Source: Caballeronia sp031450805 (lineage in GTDB: Bacteria; Pseudomonadota; Gammaproteobacteria; Burkholderiales; Burkholderiaceae). From it: 64,000 nucleotides of DNA. The stretch spans positions 930,001 to 994,000 of the forward strand of contig NZ_JARTVY010000001.1 of the NCBI RefSeq assembly GCF_031450805.1. Reading direction: 5' to 3'. This document shows positions 8,631 to 17,789 of the stretch, piece after piece (the stretch's first letter is position 1; each line of letters starts with the position of its first letter). The position numbers and the translations under genes were made by a program. The notes under the pieces were generated by a model that saw nothing but the letters and a program-made list of their open reading frames with translations, did not search any database and was not told the origin of the DNA.

Positions 8631-8957
8631 TCACCGCCGATTCACATTCCCCGACGTCGTAATCACGTTTCCGCCGATGTCCCGGCAATTGACATTGCCG
8701 GAAACCGTCTCCACGGACCCGCCGACATCGCCACAAGTGATGTTGCCCGACACGACCGAGACGCGCCCCGCCTGGCCGTGCACGCTCAGCCGTTCGCAAC
8801 TGTCCACGTCGATTCGTTCGACGTCGCCCTGAACTTCGATGATGACGCGCAGCGAGTCATCGACGGTCACGGTCTCTCCGTCGACCGTCACCTGCTTGCC
8901 GCGGACGGAAATGCTGTTGCCGGTCACCGTCCGGCCGTTGATCGTGATGGATGCCAT
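8631..8957 (-). CDS. Small repeat protein, probably beta-solenoid
   Basis: The 108-residue protein starts MASITINGRTVTGN and is built of short beta-strand-like units. Its C-terminal half holds three successive copies of a unit of the form VSGN-V-x-C-x-D-I-GG-x-V (SGNITCGDVGG, SGNVNCRDIGG, TSGNVN). This spacing resembles a parallel beta-helix or a DUF4097-type adhesin fold. No signal peptide is seen. The frame stays open upstream, but the 8957 ATG starts the compositionally uniform part. The function is unknown; it ends 18 bp from the HEPN gene, convergently. Confidence 0.65.
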   Translation of the reverse strand: MASITINGRTVTGNSISVRGKQVTVDGETVTVDDSLRVIIEVQGDVERIDVDSCERLSVHGQAGRVSVVSGNITCGDVGGSVETVSGNVNCRDIGGNVITTSGNVNRR

Positions 8958-9076
8958 GATCGATACGAAATCGGGTTTGCAAACAAAGAAGTGTAGGAGA
9001 CAGCGCCGCCCCGAACGTAACGAATCGTGCCGATCACAGCGGCGCGACGCGCGCAATCGCCCGCCTCCGAATCCGT

Positions 9077-9105
9077 TTGACAACCCCATTTCCGTCGCGT
9101 AAATT
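9077..9105 (+). promoter_or_regulatory. Sigma-70 promoter of the gcv operon
   Basis: TTGACA (9077-9082) and TAAATT (9100-9105) are separated by exactly 17 bp, placing the start of transcription near 9112, just before the first glycine aptamer. Confidence 0.85.
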
Positions 9106-9116
9106 CTGCCGCACGC

Positions 9117-9210
9117 GTCGGGAGAGCGCGTGGCCGTCGTCGTGCACTGCACAGCGAACGCCGCGCCGCCGAAGGGGCACACCCGCAAACTCTCAGGCAA
9201 AAGGACCGGC
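9117..9210 (+). promoter_or_regulatory. Glycine riboswitch, first aptamer
   Basis: The segment begins with GGGAGAGC and ends with CCGAAGGGGCA, a short stem, AAACTCTCAGGCAAAAGGACC: the conserved P1, J3a/3b and 3' boxes of glycine aptamers. Together with the second copy it forms the tandem arrangement that switches on glycine cleavage genes when glycine is abundant. Confidence 0.93.
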
Positions 9211-9236
9211 CGCGTCGGAGGAGTCAATCCTCCGTA

Positions 9237-9358
9237 CTCTGGAGAGCGGCAGCGGCTTCCTCCAAGGAAGAAGCCAGTTGCCCACCGAAGGGGCGCGCGA
9301 TGGACCATCGGCACACGCCGGGTCCGCGCAATCTCTCAGGTACCGAGGACAGAGGGGT
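9237..9358 (+). promoter_or_regulatory. Glycine riboswitch, second aptamer
   Basis: A second aptamer follows the first after a short linker. It has CTGGAGAGC, CCGAAGGGGC, a longer variable stem, then AATCTCTCAGGTACCGAGGACAGAG split across the 3' boxes. It lies about 120 bp before the gcvT ATG. Confidence 0.93.
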
Positions 9359-9426
9359 CACGCATCGCAATTGCATCGTGGGTCGCGCTTCGTATGCCGC
9401 ATCGGGCGGCGCGCGAAGCGGCGTTC

Positions 9427-9462
9427 CGCAGGCAAAGAGCGCTGCGTGGCCTTTTTTGTTTT
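9427..9462 (+). terminator. Candidate expression platform of the glycine riboswitch
   Basis: CGCAG (9427-9431) can pair with CTGCG (9442-9446) and is followed by TGGCC and six T (9452-9457), then GTTTTC. This weak terminator-like hairpin lies between the second aptamer and gcvT. Whether glycine controls it, or controls translation instead, is not visible. Confidence 0.4.
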
Positions 9463-9479
9463 CGCGAACCGAGGCCCCG

Positions 9480-10604
9480 ATGACCGCACTTCAACACACG
9501 CCCCTGCACGCCGCTCACCTCGCGCTCAACGCGCGCATGGTCGATTTCGGCGGCTGGGACATGCCCGTCAACTACGGTTCGCAGATCGACGAACACCGCG
9601 CCGTACGCACCGACGCCGGCATGTTCGACGTCTCGCACATGCGCGTCGTCGATTTCGAGGGCGACGCCGTCCGCGACTTCTTCCGCTACGCCATTGCCAA
9701 TAACGTCGACAAGCTCACGACGCCGGGCCGCGCGCTCTACTCGTGCCTGCTCAAGAGCGACGGCGGCGTCATCGACGACCTCATCGTTTACTTCTTCTCC
9801 GAAACGAACTTTCGCGTGGTCGTCAACGCGAGCACGGCGGACAAGGACATTGCGTGGTTCGGGCAGCTGAACGCCGAAGGCGGCTTCAATCTGTCGATCA
9901 CGCCGCGCGGCGATCTCGGCATCATCGCGGTGCAAGGGCCGAACGCGCGCGAGAAAGTCTGGCAAGTGCTGCCCGACACGCGCGCCGCGACCCAGGACAT
10001 CAAGCCGTTCAACGCCGTCACGTTTCCCGCCACCGCATACGGCGAGCTGATGCTCGCGCGCACCGGCTACACGGGCGAGGACGGCTTCGAAATCGTCGTT
10101 CCGGCGACGCACGTCGAAGCGCTGTGGAACGCGCTGCACGCCGCTGGCGTGAAGCCCGCCGGCCTCGGCGCACGCGACACGCTGCGGCTCGAAGCCGGCA
10201 TGAATCTCTACGGCCAGGACATGGACGAAAACGTGTCGCCGCTCGACGCGGGCCTCGCCTGGACCGTCGATCTGAAGACGCCGCGTGACTTCGTCGGCCG
10301 CGCGGCGCTGGAAACGAACGGCACGAAGGCCGGCTTCGTCGGGCTCGTGCTCATCAAGGAAAACGGTCGTGCGGGCGGCGTGCTGCGCGCCCATCAAAAA
10401 GTCGTGACGCCGCACGGCGAGGGCGAAATCACGAGCGGCACGTTCTCCCCGTCGATGCAGGAGTCGATCGCATTCGCTCGCGTGCCGGCCGCTGTCGCGC
10501 CGGGCGACACGGTGCAGGTTGTCATCCGCGACAAGCAAGTCCCCGCGCGCGTGGTAAAACTTCCGTTCGTGCGCAACGGCAAGGTTCTCGTAGCCCCCCA
10601 GTAA
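9480..10604 (+). CDS. gcvT: Glycine cleavage system aminomethyltransferase (T protein)
   Basis: The 374-residue tetrahydrofolate-dependent T protein takes the aminomethyl group from lipoyl-H protein, releasing ammonia and 5,10-methylene-THF. MVDFGGWDMPVNYGSQ..EH near the N-terminus, GMFDVSHM, the RTGYTGEDGFEI folate-site box and the GLGARDTLRLEAGMNLYG segment are all in family order. The ATG at 9480 begins the conserved N-terminus. It is first in gcvT-gcvH-gcvP, under the upstream tandem glycine riboswitch. Confidence 0.97.
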   Translation: MTALQHTPLHAAHLALNARMVDFGGWDMPVNYGSQIDEHRAVRTDAGMFDVSHMRVVDFEGDAVRDFFRYAIANNVDKLTTPGRALYSCLLKSDGGVIDDLIVYFFSETNFRVVVNASTADKDIAWFGQLNAEGGFNLSITPRGDLGIIAVQGPNAREKVWQVLPDTRAATQDIKPFNAVTFPATAYGELMLARTGYTGEDGFEIVVPATHVEALWNALHAAGVKPAGLGARDTLRLEAGMNLYGQDMDENVSPLDAGLAWTVDLKTPRDFVGRAALETNGTKAGFVGLVLIKENGRAGGVLRAHQKVVTPHGEGEITSGTFSPSMQESIAFARVPAAVAPGDTVQVVIRDKQVPARVVKLPFVRNGKVLVAPQ

Positions 10605-10667
10605 GCCGATGCGCGCGTTTTCCCAGTCAAAACTTCACGAACGAACGAACCACGCAAGGAGCATCCA

Positions 10668-11048
10668 ATGAGCATCCCGGCCGATCTGAAATACACCGAA
10701 TCGCACGAATGGGTCCGCACGGAATCCGACGGCACACTGACCGTCGGCATCACCGATCACGCCCAGGAAGCGCTCGGCGACATCGTGTTCGTCGAACTGC
10801 CCGCGGCGGGCAAGTCGGTTGCGGCAGGCGACGCGATCGCCGTCATCGAATCGGTGAAGGCCGCCTCGGACATCTACGCACCGGTCTCGGGCGAAATCGT
10901 CGCGGCAAACGACGCATTGACGTCATCGCCGGATCAGGTGAACGGCGCGCCATACGAAAGCTGGCTCTTCAAGATCAAGCCCGCGAGCGACGCGGGTCTC
11001 GAGAAGCTGCTCGACGCCGAAGGCTACGGCAAGTCGATCGGCGAATAA
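10668..11048 (+). CDS. gcvH: Glycine cleavage system H protein
   Basis: The 126-residue lipoyl carrier shuttles the aminomethyl group from P to T protein. The lipoylated Lys lies in ESVKAASDIYAPVSG (about K64), and the N-terminal YTESHEW is typical. AAGGAG ends 6 bases before the ATG. It lies 63 bp after gcvT and 55 bp before gcvP in the same operon. Confidence 0.97.
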   Translation: MSIPADLKYTESHEWVRTESDGTLTVGITDHAQEALGDIVFVELPAAGKSVAAGDAIAVIESVKAASDIYAPVSGEIVAANDALTSSPDQVNGAPYESWLFKIKPASDAGLEKLLDAEGYGKSIGE

Positions 11049-11103
11049 CCCTCTATCAGACGAGAGCGGTTTCGAGGAAGGAGCCGCTTTCGCAGGAATT
11101 CAC

Positions 11104-14034
11104 ATGAAGCTCGAACACCCGGATCGCCTGATGAACCGCACTTCCCTGTCACTCGCCGCGCTCGAATGCCACGATGCGTTCGCTGGCCGGCACATCGGCC
11201 CCGACGCCGCCGATCAGCGCGCAATGCTCGACGCGCTCGGTTTCGCATCGCGCGCGGCCTTCATCGACGCGGTGATTCCCGAAGCGATTCGCCGCAAGGA
11301 GACGCTGCCGCTCGGCGCCTTCACGCAGCCGAAGAGCGAAGCAGAAGCGCTCGCGTCGTTGCGCAAGCTCGCGGACGAGAATCTGGTGTTTCGAACCTTC
11401 ATCGGCCAGGGTTACTACGGCACGCACACGCCGGCGGTGATCCTGCGCAACGTGCTCGAAAATCCGGCGTGGTACACGGCTTACACGCCGTATCAGCCGG
11501 AAATCTCGCAGGGACGCCTCGAAGCGCTGCTCAATTTCCAGCAGATGGTGATGGACCTCACGGGCCTCGCGATGGCCAACGCATCGCTGCTCGACGAGGC
11601 CACCGCCGCTGCCGAAGCAATGACGCTTCTGCAACGCGTCGGCAAGCCGAAGTCGAACGTGTTCTACGTTGCGGACGACGTGCTGCCGCAGACCATCGAA
11701 GTGGTGAAGACGCGCGCAAAGCCGGCGGGCATCGAGGTCAAAGTCGGCCCCGCAGCCGACGCCGCGAGCGCCAACGCGTTTGGCGTGCTGCTGCAATATC
11801 CGGGCGCGAACGGCGACGTGCGGGACTACCGCGCGCTGGCCGAAGCGATTCACGCCGCGGGCGGACATGTGGTTGCGTCGGCGGACCTGCTCGCGCTGAC
11901 GCTCATCACGCCGCCGGGCGAATGGGGCGCGGACGTGGCCATCGGCAATACGCAGCGTTTCGGCGTGCCGGTCGGCTTCGGCGGGCCGCACGCTGCCTAC
12001 ATGTCCGTGCGGGACGAGTTCAAGCGCCAGATGCCGGGCCGTCTCGTCGGCGTGACGGTCGACGCGCAAGGCAATTCCGCGCTGCGTCTCGCGCTGCAAA
12101 CGCGCGAACAGCACATCCGCCGCGAAAAGGCGACATCGAACGTCTGCACGGCGCAGGCGCTGCTCGCGATCATGGCGAGCATGTACGCGGTCTATCACGG
12201 CCCGCAAGGCTTGAAGACGATCGCGCTGCGCGTGAACCGCGTCGCGTCGATCTTCGCGGCGGGCGTCGCGAAGCTCGGCTATTCCATCGCCAACGAGACG
12301 TTCTTCGATACCGTCACCATCGACAGCGGCGCGAACACCACCGCGCTGCATCAGGCCGCTCACGCCGCGCATATCAACCTGCGGCACGTGAGCGCCAGCC
12401 AGGTCGGCGTATCGCTCGATGAAACCACCACGCGCGACGACCTGCTGAAGCTGTTCGCACTGTTCGCGGAAGTCGCGGGCAAGACCGAAACCTTCGACAT
12501 CGACGCGCTCGACGCCGCGCTGAAGGACTCGCTCCCGGCCGGACTCAAGCGCACGAGCGATTACCTCACGCATCCGGTCTTCAACCGCCATCACTCCGAA
12601 CACGAAATGCTGCGCTATCTGCGCAGCCTCGCCGACAAGGACCTCGCGCTCGACCGCACGATGATCCCGCTCGGCTCGTGCACGATGAAGCTGAACGCCA
12701 CGTCCGAGATGCTGCCGGTCACGTGGCCGGAGTTCGCGCAGATCCATCCGTTCGCGCCCGCCGAACAGACGCTCGGCTATCGCACGATGATCGATCAGCT
12801 CGAACAAATGCTCGTCGCGTGCACGGGTTATGCGGCTGTGTCATTGCAGCCGAACGCGGGATCACAGGGCGAGTACGCGGGCCTGCTCATCATTCATGCG
12901 TATCACGAGTCGCGTGGCGAAGGGCATCGCAACGTGTGCCTGATTCCGGCGTCCGCGCACGGCACGAACCCGGCATCGGCGCAAATGGCTGGCATGCAGG
13001 TGGTCGTCGTCGCGTGCGATGCGAACGGCAACGTCGATATCGAAGACCTGAAGGCGAAGGCCGAGAAGCATTCGGCGAATCTCGCGGCGATCATGATCAC
13101 GTATCCGTCGACACACGGCGTGTTCGAGCGCAACGTGCGCGAGATTTGCGACATCGTGCATCAGCACGGCGGCCAGGTTTATGTCGATGGCGCCAACATG
13201 AACGCGATGGTCGGCCTCTGCGCGCCGGGCCAGTTCGGCGGCGACGTGTCGCATCTGAACTTGCACAAGACGTTCTGCATTCCGCACGGCGGCGGCGGGC
13301 CGGGCGTCGGTCCGGTCGCGGTCGGCGCGCATCTCGCGAAGTTCCTGCCGAAGCAGACGTCCACCGGCTATAAGCGCGATGAAGCGGGCATCGGCGCGGT
13401 ATCGTCGGCGCCGTATGGCTCGGCGGCCATTCTGCCGATCTCGTGGATGTATATCGCGATGATGGGCGCGCAGGGCCTCACCGCCGCCACGGAAAGCGCG
13501 ATTCTCGCCGCGAACTATGTCGCGAAGCGCCTCGCGCCGCACTATCCGGTGCTCTATAGCGGCCCCGGCGGGCTGGTCGCGCACGAGTGCATTCTCGACG
13601 TGCGGCCGATCAAGGAAGCGAGCGGCATCTCGGTGGAGGACGTGGCCAAGCGGCTGATCGACTACGGCTTCCACGCGCCGACGATGAGCTTCCCCGTTCC
13701 CGGCACGCTGATGGTGGAGCCGACAGAATCCGAGTCGAAGGAAGAACTGGATCGCTTCATCGACGCGATGATCGCCATTCGCGAAGAGATTCGCGCGGTC
13801 GAGGAAGGCCGCGCCGATCGCGAGGACAACGTGCTGAAAAACGCGCCGCACACGGCTGCGGTCGTGACCGCCGACGCGTGGAATCATGCGTACACGCGCG
13901 AGCAGGCGGCGTATCCGGTGAAGTCGCTCGTGGCGCGCAAGTACTGGTCCCCCGTGGGCCGTGCGGACAACGCGTACGGCGATCGCAACCTGATGTGCTC
14001 CTGCGTGCCCATTTCGGACTACGCGGACGCCTGA
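11104..14034 (+). CDS. gcvP: Glycine dehydrogenase, decarboxylating (P protein)
   Basis: The 976-residue PLP enzyme decarboxylates glycine and loads the H-protein lipoyl arm. It is the fused two-half form: the N-half includes FIGQGYYGTHTP and the C-half has the PLP lysine in NLHKTFCIPHGGGGPG (K722). The chosen ATG has AGGA six bases upstream; an in-frame ATG at 11131 lacks such a site. The L protein gene is not in the window. Confidence 0.97.
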   Translation: MKLEHPDRLMNRTSLSLAALECHDAFAGRHIGPDAADQRAMLDALGFASRAAFIDAVIPEAIRRKETLPLGAFTQPKSEAEALASLRKLADENLVFRTFIGQGYYGTHTPAVILRNVLENPAWYTAYTPYQPEISQGRLEALLNFQQMVMDLTGLAMANASLLDEATAAAEAMTLLQRVGKPKSNVFYVADDVLPQTIEVVKTRAKPAGIEVKVGPAADAASANAFGVLLQYPGANGDVRDYRALAEAIHAAGGHVVASADLLALTLITPPGEWGADVAIGNTQRFGVPVGFGGPHAAYMSVRDEFKRQMPGRLVGVTVDAQGNSALRLALQTREQHIRREKATSNVCTAQALLAIMASMYAVYHGPQGLKTIALRVNRVASIFAAGVAKLGYSIANETFFDTVTIDSGANTTALHQAAHAAHINLRHVSASQVGVSLDETTTRDDLLKLFALFAEVAGKTETFDIDALDAALKDSLPAGLKRTSDYLTHPVFNRHHSEHEMLRYLRSLADKDLALDRTMIPLGSCTMKLNATSEMLPVTWPEFAQIHPFAPAEQTLGYRTMIDQLEQMLVACTGYAAVSLQPNAGSQGEYAGLLIIHAYHESRGEGHRNVCLIPASAHGTNPASAQMAGMQVVVVACDANGNVDIEDLKAKAEKHSANLAAIMITYPSTHGVFERNVREICDIVHQHGGQVYVDGANMNAMVGLCAPGQFGGDVSHLNLHKTFCIPHGGGGPGVGPVAVGAHLAKFLPKQTSTGYKRDEAGIGAVSSAPYGSAAILPISWMYIAMMGAQGLTAATESAILAANYVAKRLAPHYPVLYSGPGGLVAHECILDVRPIKEASGISVEDVAKRLIDYGFHAPTMSFPVPGTLMVEPTESESKEELDRFIDAMIAIREEIRAVEEGRADREDNVLKNAPHTAAVVTADAWNHAYTREQAAYPVKSLVARKYWSPVGRADNAYGDRNLMCSCVPISDYADA

Positions 14035-14156
14035 GCGCGGAAGCGAGCGTGACAGCCGCGAGTCGCCCGGAAGCGTAAAGCATTGTCGGGTGAACTTGCG
14101 GCGTGTTCGGGAACGGCTAACATCTCACCCCTGACCAAAGCAATCAGGGAGTGCAT

Positions 14157-15284
14157 ATGGCGCTGAAGGTGCGAAAGGTGAACGAGGCGAGCCGTTTCCG
14201 GACGACGCACACAACGCTGGCAACGCTCGCCGCGATCTGCGCAGCGTCCGCGCTGATGGCCGCGCCGGCCGCGCACGCGGCAATGAACTTCTGCGCCGCG
14301 CCCGCCATGCAGACGAGCGAGCGCACCCATGCCGATCCGGGCGTGAAGGCGCTGGTGAACGCGGTGCAATCGCACGTCGACGATCAGCCGAAGCCGCGCG
14401 CCACGCTGCACACCGAAGGCACGCTGCCGCACGAAGGCATCCATGATGAAAGCGTCGAAGCCGCGCGCGATCTCGGCCTCATGCGCGATGCCGCGCTGGC
14501 CTGGCGCGCGACCGGCAACGAACGGTATCTGCGGCTGGTCGATCGCTTCCTGTTCGCGTGGACCACTCAGTACAAGCCGAGCTTCAATCCGATCGACGAA
14601 ACGAATTTCGAATCGCTGATTCTCGCCTACGACCTGACGGCGAGCGCGCTGCCGGTCAGGACGCGCAATGCGGCGAACGCGTTCATCGCGAAGATGGTGA
14701 CGGGCTATATCGCGGATATCGACAAGCAGCCGCGTCCGCTCACGGGCACGTATCGGAACAACTGGCAGAGTCATCGCGTGAAGCTGGTGGCGATGGGCGC
14801 GTTCACCATTGACGATCGCAAGATGATCAACGCGGCGCAGCGGCTCTTTGTCGAGCATATCGGCGACAACATCGCGCCGGACGGGTCCACGGTCGATTTC
14901 TCCGAACGCGATGCTTTGCACTACGTCACCTACGACCTGCAGCCGCTCGTGACGGCCGCGCTTTCGGCGCGGCGGCACAACCGCAACTGGCTGCCGGAAC
15001 GCGCGGCGACCGGCGCCACGCTCGCCGATGCGCTCAACTGGCTCACGCCCTATGCGCTCGGCACCCGAACGCACGAGGAGTTCGTGCGTTCGACCGTACC
15101 TTTCGATGCCAGGCGTCGCGAGGCCGGCCTGCCGGGTTCATCGGGCCAGTGGGACCCGAAGAACGCGGCGGAACTCTTTCATCTGGCGGCGCGTCTCGAC
15201 GGCCGCTATGCGCCGGTGGCGTTGCGGCTCGCGCCGACGCCTCCCGCGTGGCTCGCGGTCTGTCTGCCGCTGCCGGCGCGCTAA
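14157..15284 (+). CDS. Exported alginate lyase-like protein
   Basis: The 375-residue protein begins with a basic N-terminus, a hydrophobic stretch (TLATLAAICAASALMAAPA) and an AHAA cleavage site, so it is exported. The mature part looks like the alginate-lyase (alpha/alpha toroid) family: NNWQSHRVKL, GSTVDFSERDALHYVTYDL and SGQWDPKNAAELFHLA. The substrate, possibly a polyuronate or another anionic polysaccharide, is not certain. AGGGA lies about 7 bases before the ATG at 14157. It sits between gcvP and sdaA, with no obvious link to glycine/serine metabolism. Confidence 0.78.
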   Translation: MALKVRKVNEASRFRTTHTTLATLAAICAASALMAAPAAHAAMNFCAAPAMQTSERTHADPGVKALVNAVQSHVDDQPKPRATLHTEGTLPHEGIHDESVEAARDLGLMRDAALAWRATGNERYLRLVDRFLFAWTTQYKPSFNPIDETNFESLILAYDLTASALPVRTRNAANAFIAKMVTGYIADIDKQPRPLTGTYRNNWQSHRVKLVAMGAFTIDDRKMINAAQRLFVEHIGDNIAPDGSTVDFSERDALHYVTYDLQPLVTAALSARRHNRNWLPERAATGATLADALNWLTPYALGTRTHEEFVRSTVPFDARRREAGLPGSSGQWDPKNAAELFHLAARLDGRYAPVALRLAPTPPAWLAVCLPLPAR

Positions 15285-15304
15285 TCTCTTTCGCAGGAAC
15301 AGTC

Positions 15305-16693
15305 ATGGCAGTCAGCGTTTTCGATCTCTTCAAAGTCGGCATCGGCCCTTCCAGCTCACACACTGTCGGACCGATGCGCGCCGCGCTGATGTTCGCGCAA
15401 GGCCTGGAACGCGACGGGCTGCTCGGCGCGGTGGCATCGGTGAAATGCGAGCTGTATGGATCGCTCGGCGCGACGGGCAAAGGCCACGGCACGGATCGCG
15501 GCGTGATGCTCGGCCTGATGGGCGACGCACCGGATACCGTCGATGCCCGCACCATCGTCCCGCGCCTCGAGGCGGTTCGCACGTCGAAGACGCTTGCCTT
15601 GCTCGGAACGCGCGAGATTCCGTTCTCGGTGAAGGAGAACATCGCGTTCTATCGGCAAGCGCTGCCCGAGCATCCGAACGGCATGAAGCTGCATGCATTC
15701 GATGCGAGCGGCCAGCCTTTGCGCGATGCGACGTATCTGTCCGTGGGCGGCGGCTTCGTGGTGACGGCGGGCGCGGCGAACACGGCGGTGCTGACGGCGC
15801 ACGAGCAGTTGCCTTACCCGTTTCAGACCGGCGACGAACTGATGAAGATGTGCGCCGATTCGGGCCGGTCGATTGCGCAGCTCATGTGGGAAAACGAGCG
15901 CATCTGGCGCAGTGAAGACGAGATTCGCGCGGGCCTGTTGCGCATCTGGGACGTGATGCAGGATTGCGTCGCGCGGGGGTGCGGCATCGGCAATCCGGAA
16001 GCGGATGGCAATTTGCCGGGACCGTTTCAGGTGAAGCGCCGTGCGCCGCAGCTTTATCGGGCGCTGGCGGGCAAGCCTGAGCAGGCGCTGCGCGATCCGT
16101 TATCGATGATCGACTGGATCAATCTTTATGCGATCGCCGTGAACGAAGAAAACGCGGTGGGCGGACGCGTCGTGACGGCGCCGACGAACGGGGCGGCGGG
16201 CATCATCCCGGCCGTGCTGCATTACTACGATCGCTTCGTGCCGGGTTCGAACGAGCAGGGCGTGATCGACTTCCTGCTGACGGCGGCGGCCATCGGCATT
16301 CTGTACAAGATGAACGCGTCGATATCCGGTGCGGAAGTGGGATGCCAGGGCGAAGTGGGCGTCGCGTGTTCGATGGCGGCGGGCGCGCTTGCGGCGGTGC
16401 TCGGCGGCACGCCGGCGCAGGTGGAGAACGCGGCGGAAATCGGCATGGAGCACAACCTCGGGCTGACGTGCGATCCGGTCGGCGGGATGGTGCAGATTCC
16501 GTGCATCGAACGGAACGCGATGGGATCGGTGAAGGCGGTGAACGCCGCGCGCATGGCGATGCGCGGGGACGGGTCGCATTACGTATCGCTGGATTCGGTC
16601 ATCAAGACGATGCGCGAAACCGGCGCGGATATGAAGACGAAGTACAAGGAGACGTCGCGCGGCGGGTTGGCGGTGAATATTGTGGAGTGTTGA
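15305..16693 (+). CDS. sdaA: L-serine ammonia-lyase (iron-sulfur)
   Basis: The 462-residue enzyme converts L-serine to pyruvate and ammonia. SVFDLFKVGIGPSSSHTVGPMRA, GSLGATGKGHGTDR, APTNGAAGIIPAVLHYY and LTCDPVGGMVQIPC are signature segments split through the beta and alpha domains; conserved Cys residues in the alpha half would hold a 4Fe-4S cluster. An AGGA site precedes the ATG. It follows gcvTHP, linking glycine to serine to pyruvate, although an alginate-lyase-like gene intervenes. Confidence 0.95.
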   Translation: MAVSVFDLFKVGIGPSSSHTVGPMRAALMFAQGLERDGLLGAVASVKCELYGSLGATGKGHGTDRGVMLGLMGDAPDTVDARTIVPRLEAVRTSKTLALLGTREIPFSVKENIAFYRQALPEHPNGMKLHAFDASGQPLRDATYLSVGGGFVVTAGAANTAVLTAHEQLPYPFQTGDELMKMCADSGRSIAQLMWENERIWRSEDEIRAGLLRIWDVMQDCVARGCGIGNPEADGNLPGPFQVKRRAPQLYRALAGKPEQALRDPLSMIDWINLYAIAVNEENAVGGRVVTAPTNGAAGIIPAVLHYYDRFVPGSNEQGVIDFLLTAAAIGILYKMNASISGAEVGCQGEVGVACSMAAGALAAVLGGTPAQVENAAEIGMEHNLGLTCDPVGGMVQIPCIERNAMGSVKAVNAARMAMRGDGSHYVSLDSVIKTMRETGADMKTKYKETSRGGLAVNIVEC

Positions 16694-16867
16694 GGGAATT
16701 CGGAGCTGCTATCCACGTCACCTGCCTGCAGGCGCCTGAGTGCGCATGGACGCAGCTCGAGCACCAATCCATACGATTGGAATAATGCGTTACGAGCAAG
16801 CTGACACGTACCAGCCGGCACTAAGATTGAGGTGTTATATATCGTTAGATATCCCGATCGATCTGCC

Positions 16868-17789
16868 ATGCAAACGAAAGCGACAACAACCGATAGGATA
16901 GCCGCAGCAGACAAAGATGAGTTTCCTGCCCTTGCGATCCGCTTCGAGGGTAACAATGCTGAGCAACACGAGCTTGACCTGAACCAACCGGGACAGTCGA
17001 TGCAGGGGTTTGCGCGGATATTTGCGGTAAGCGCCCATTTCCTGAAAACAGGTAAACTTAGTAAGCACCTGGACGCGCTGGACGTGCAGGTGCTTGCGAT
17101 TCCCGTTGCATAACATCACTGCTTCGAGGTGTTAGCGGTCGTGAGAAGCGTTATTGGCAGCCGGGAACTCTGTTCCGGAGTGTTCGGCGCGCTTCTTACG
17201 ACCCTTGTCCAGTATGTGCTGTCCCGCCGAGACTGTGCTGTCCCGCCGAGACAAAGACGAGATGAAGTATTTGAGCGAAGCCCTGCAGCAGGCTCTTCGC
17301 AACAATCAGGGCACTGTCGACAAGCTGATGGATACCATCAACAAGATGGCGGACGCGCTTCGGCCAGCCGCCAGGCAAGCCCTAACGCCGATCGATCGCT
17401 CTTGCAAACGCATTGACCTGTATGCGAGCGGCGAAAAATTCGCAGAGTTGGGCGCCGAACAGAAACGCGCTTTCGCGGATGCTGACATGGTGGTCGCGGA
17501 CCATTCCACGGTCTACTCCGGTCTGATTTCTGAATTCGATATGGCAACCGGCGCGTGCAAAGTGACGCTAGATGGAGAGCTGGCGCGCATCTCCGCGCAG
17601 GTGACGGATCCCATCTTCAACCGACCAAACAATCCTTATGTCGAGGCAATGGCTGCAACTCGCACTCTGCGCTTCGTTGCTAAGGCGGAACAGAATGCGG
17701 ATGGTGAGCCAATGAAGCTTTATATCTCCGACACTGCAGAAAGCGTCCCCAGAAGGGCTGACATAGCCATCACCCCCCAATCAGATTAA
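16868..17789 (+). pseudogene. Broken gene of unknown function (stop codon plus 19-bp duplication frameshift)
   Basis: Three pieces form one protein. Frame one begins ATG 16868 (MQTKATTTDRIAAADKDEF, ALAIRFEGNNAEQHELDL) and meets TAA at 17111. The same frame continues after it (HHCFEVLAVVRS, GALLTTLVQYVLSRRD). Then a perfect 19-bp tandem duplication at about 17219-17256 shifts the frame, and KDEMKYLSEALQQAL continues to 17789. Removing one 19-bp copy restores the frame. The organisation suggests a phage- or island-type protein (DUF7946-like, low certainty). Base composition is lower in GC than its neighbours. Its 3' end overlaps that of flhA by 20 bp. Confidence 0.7.
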
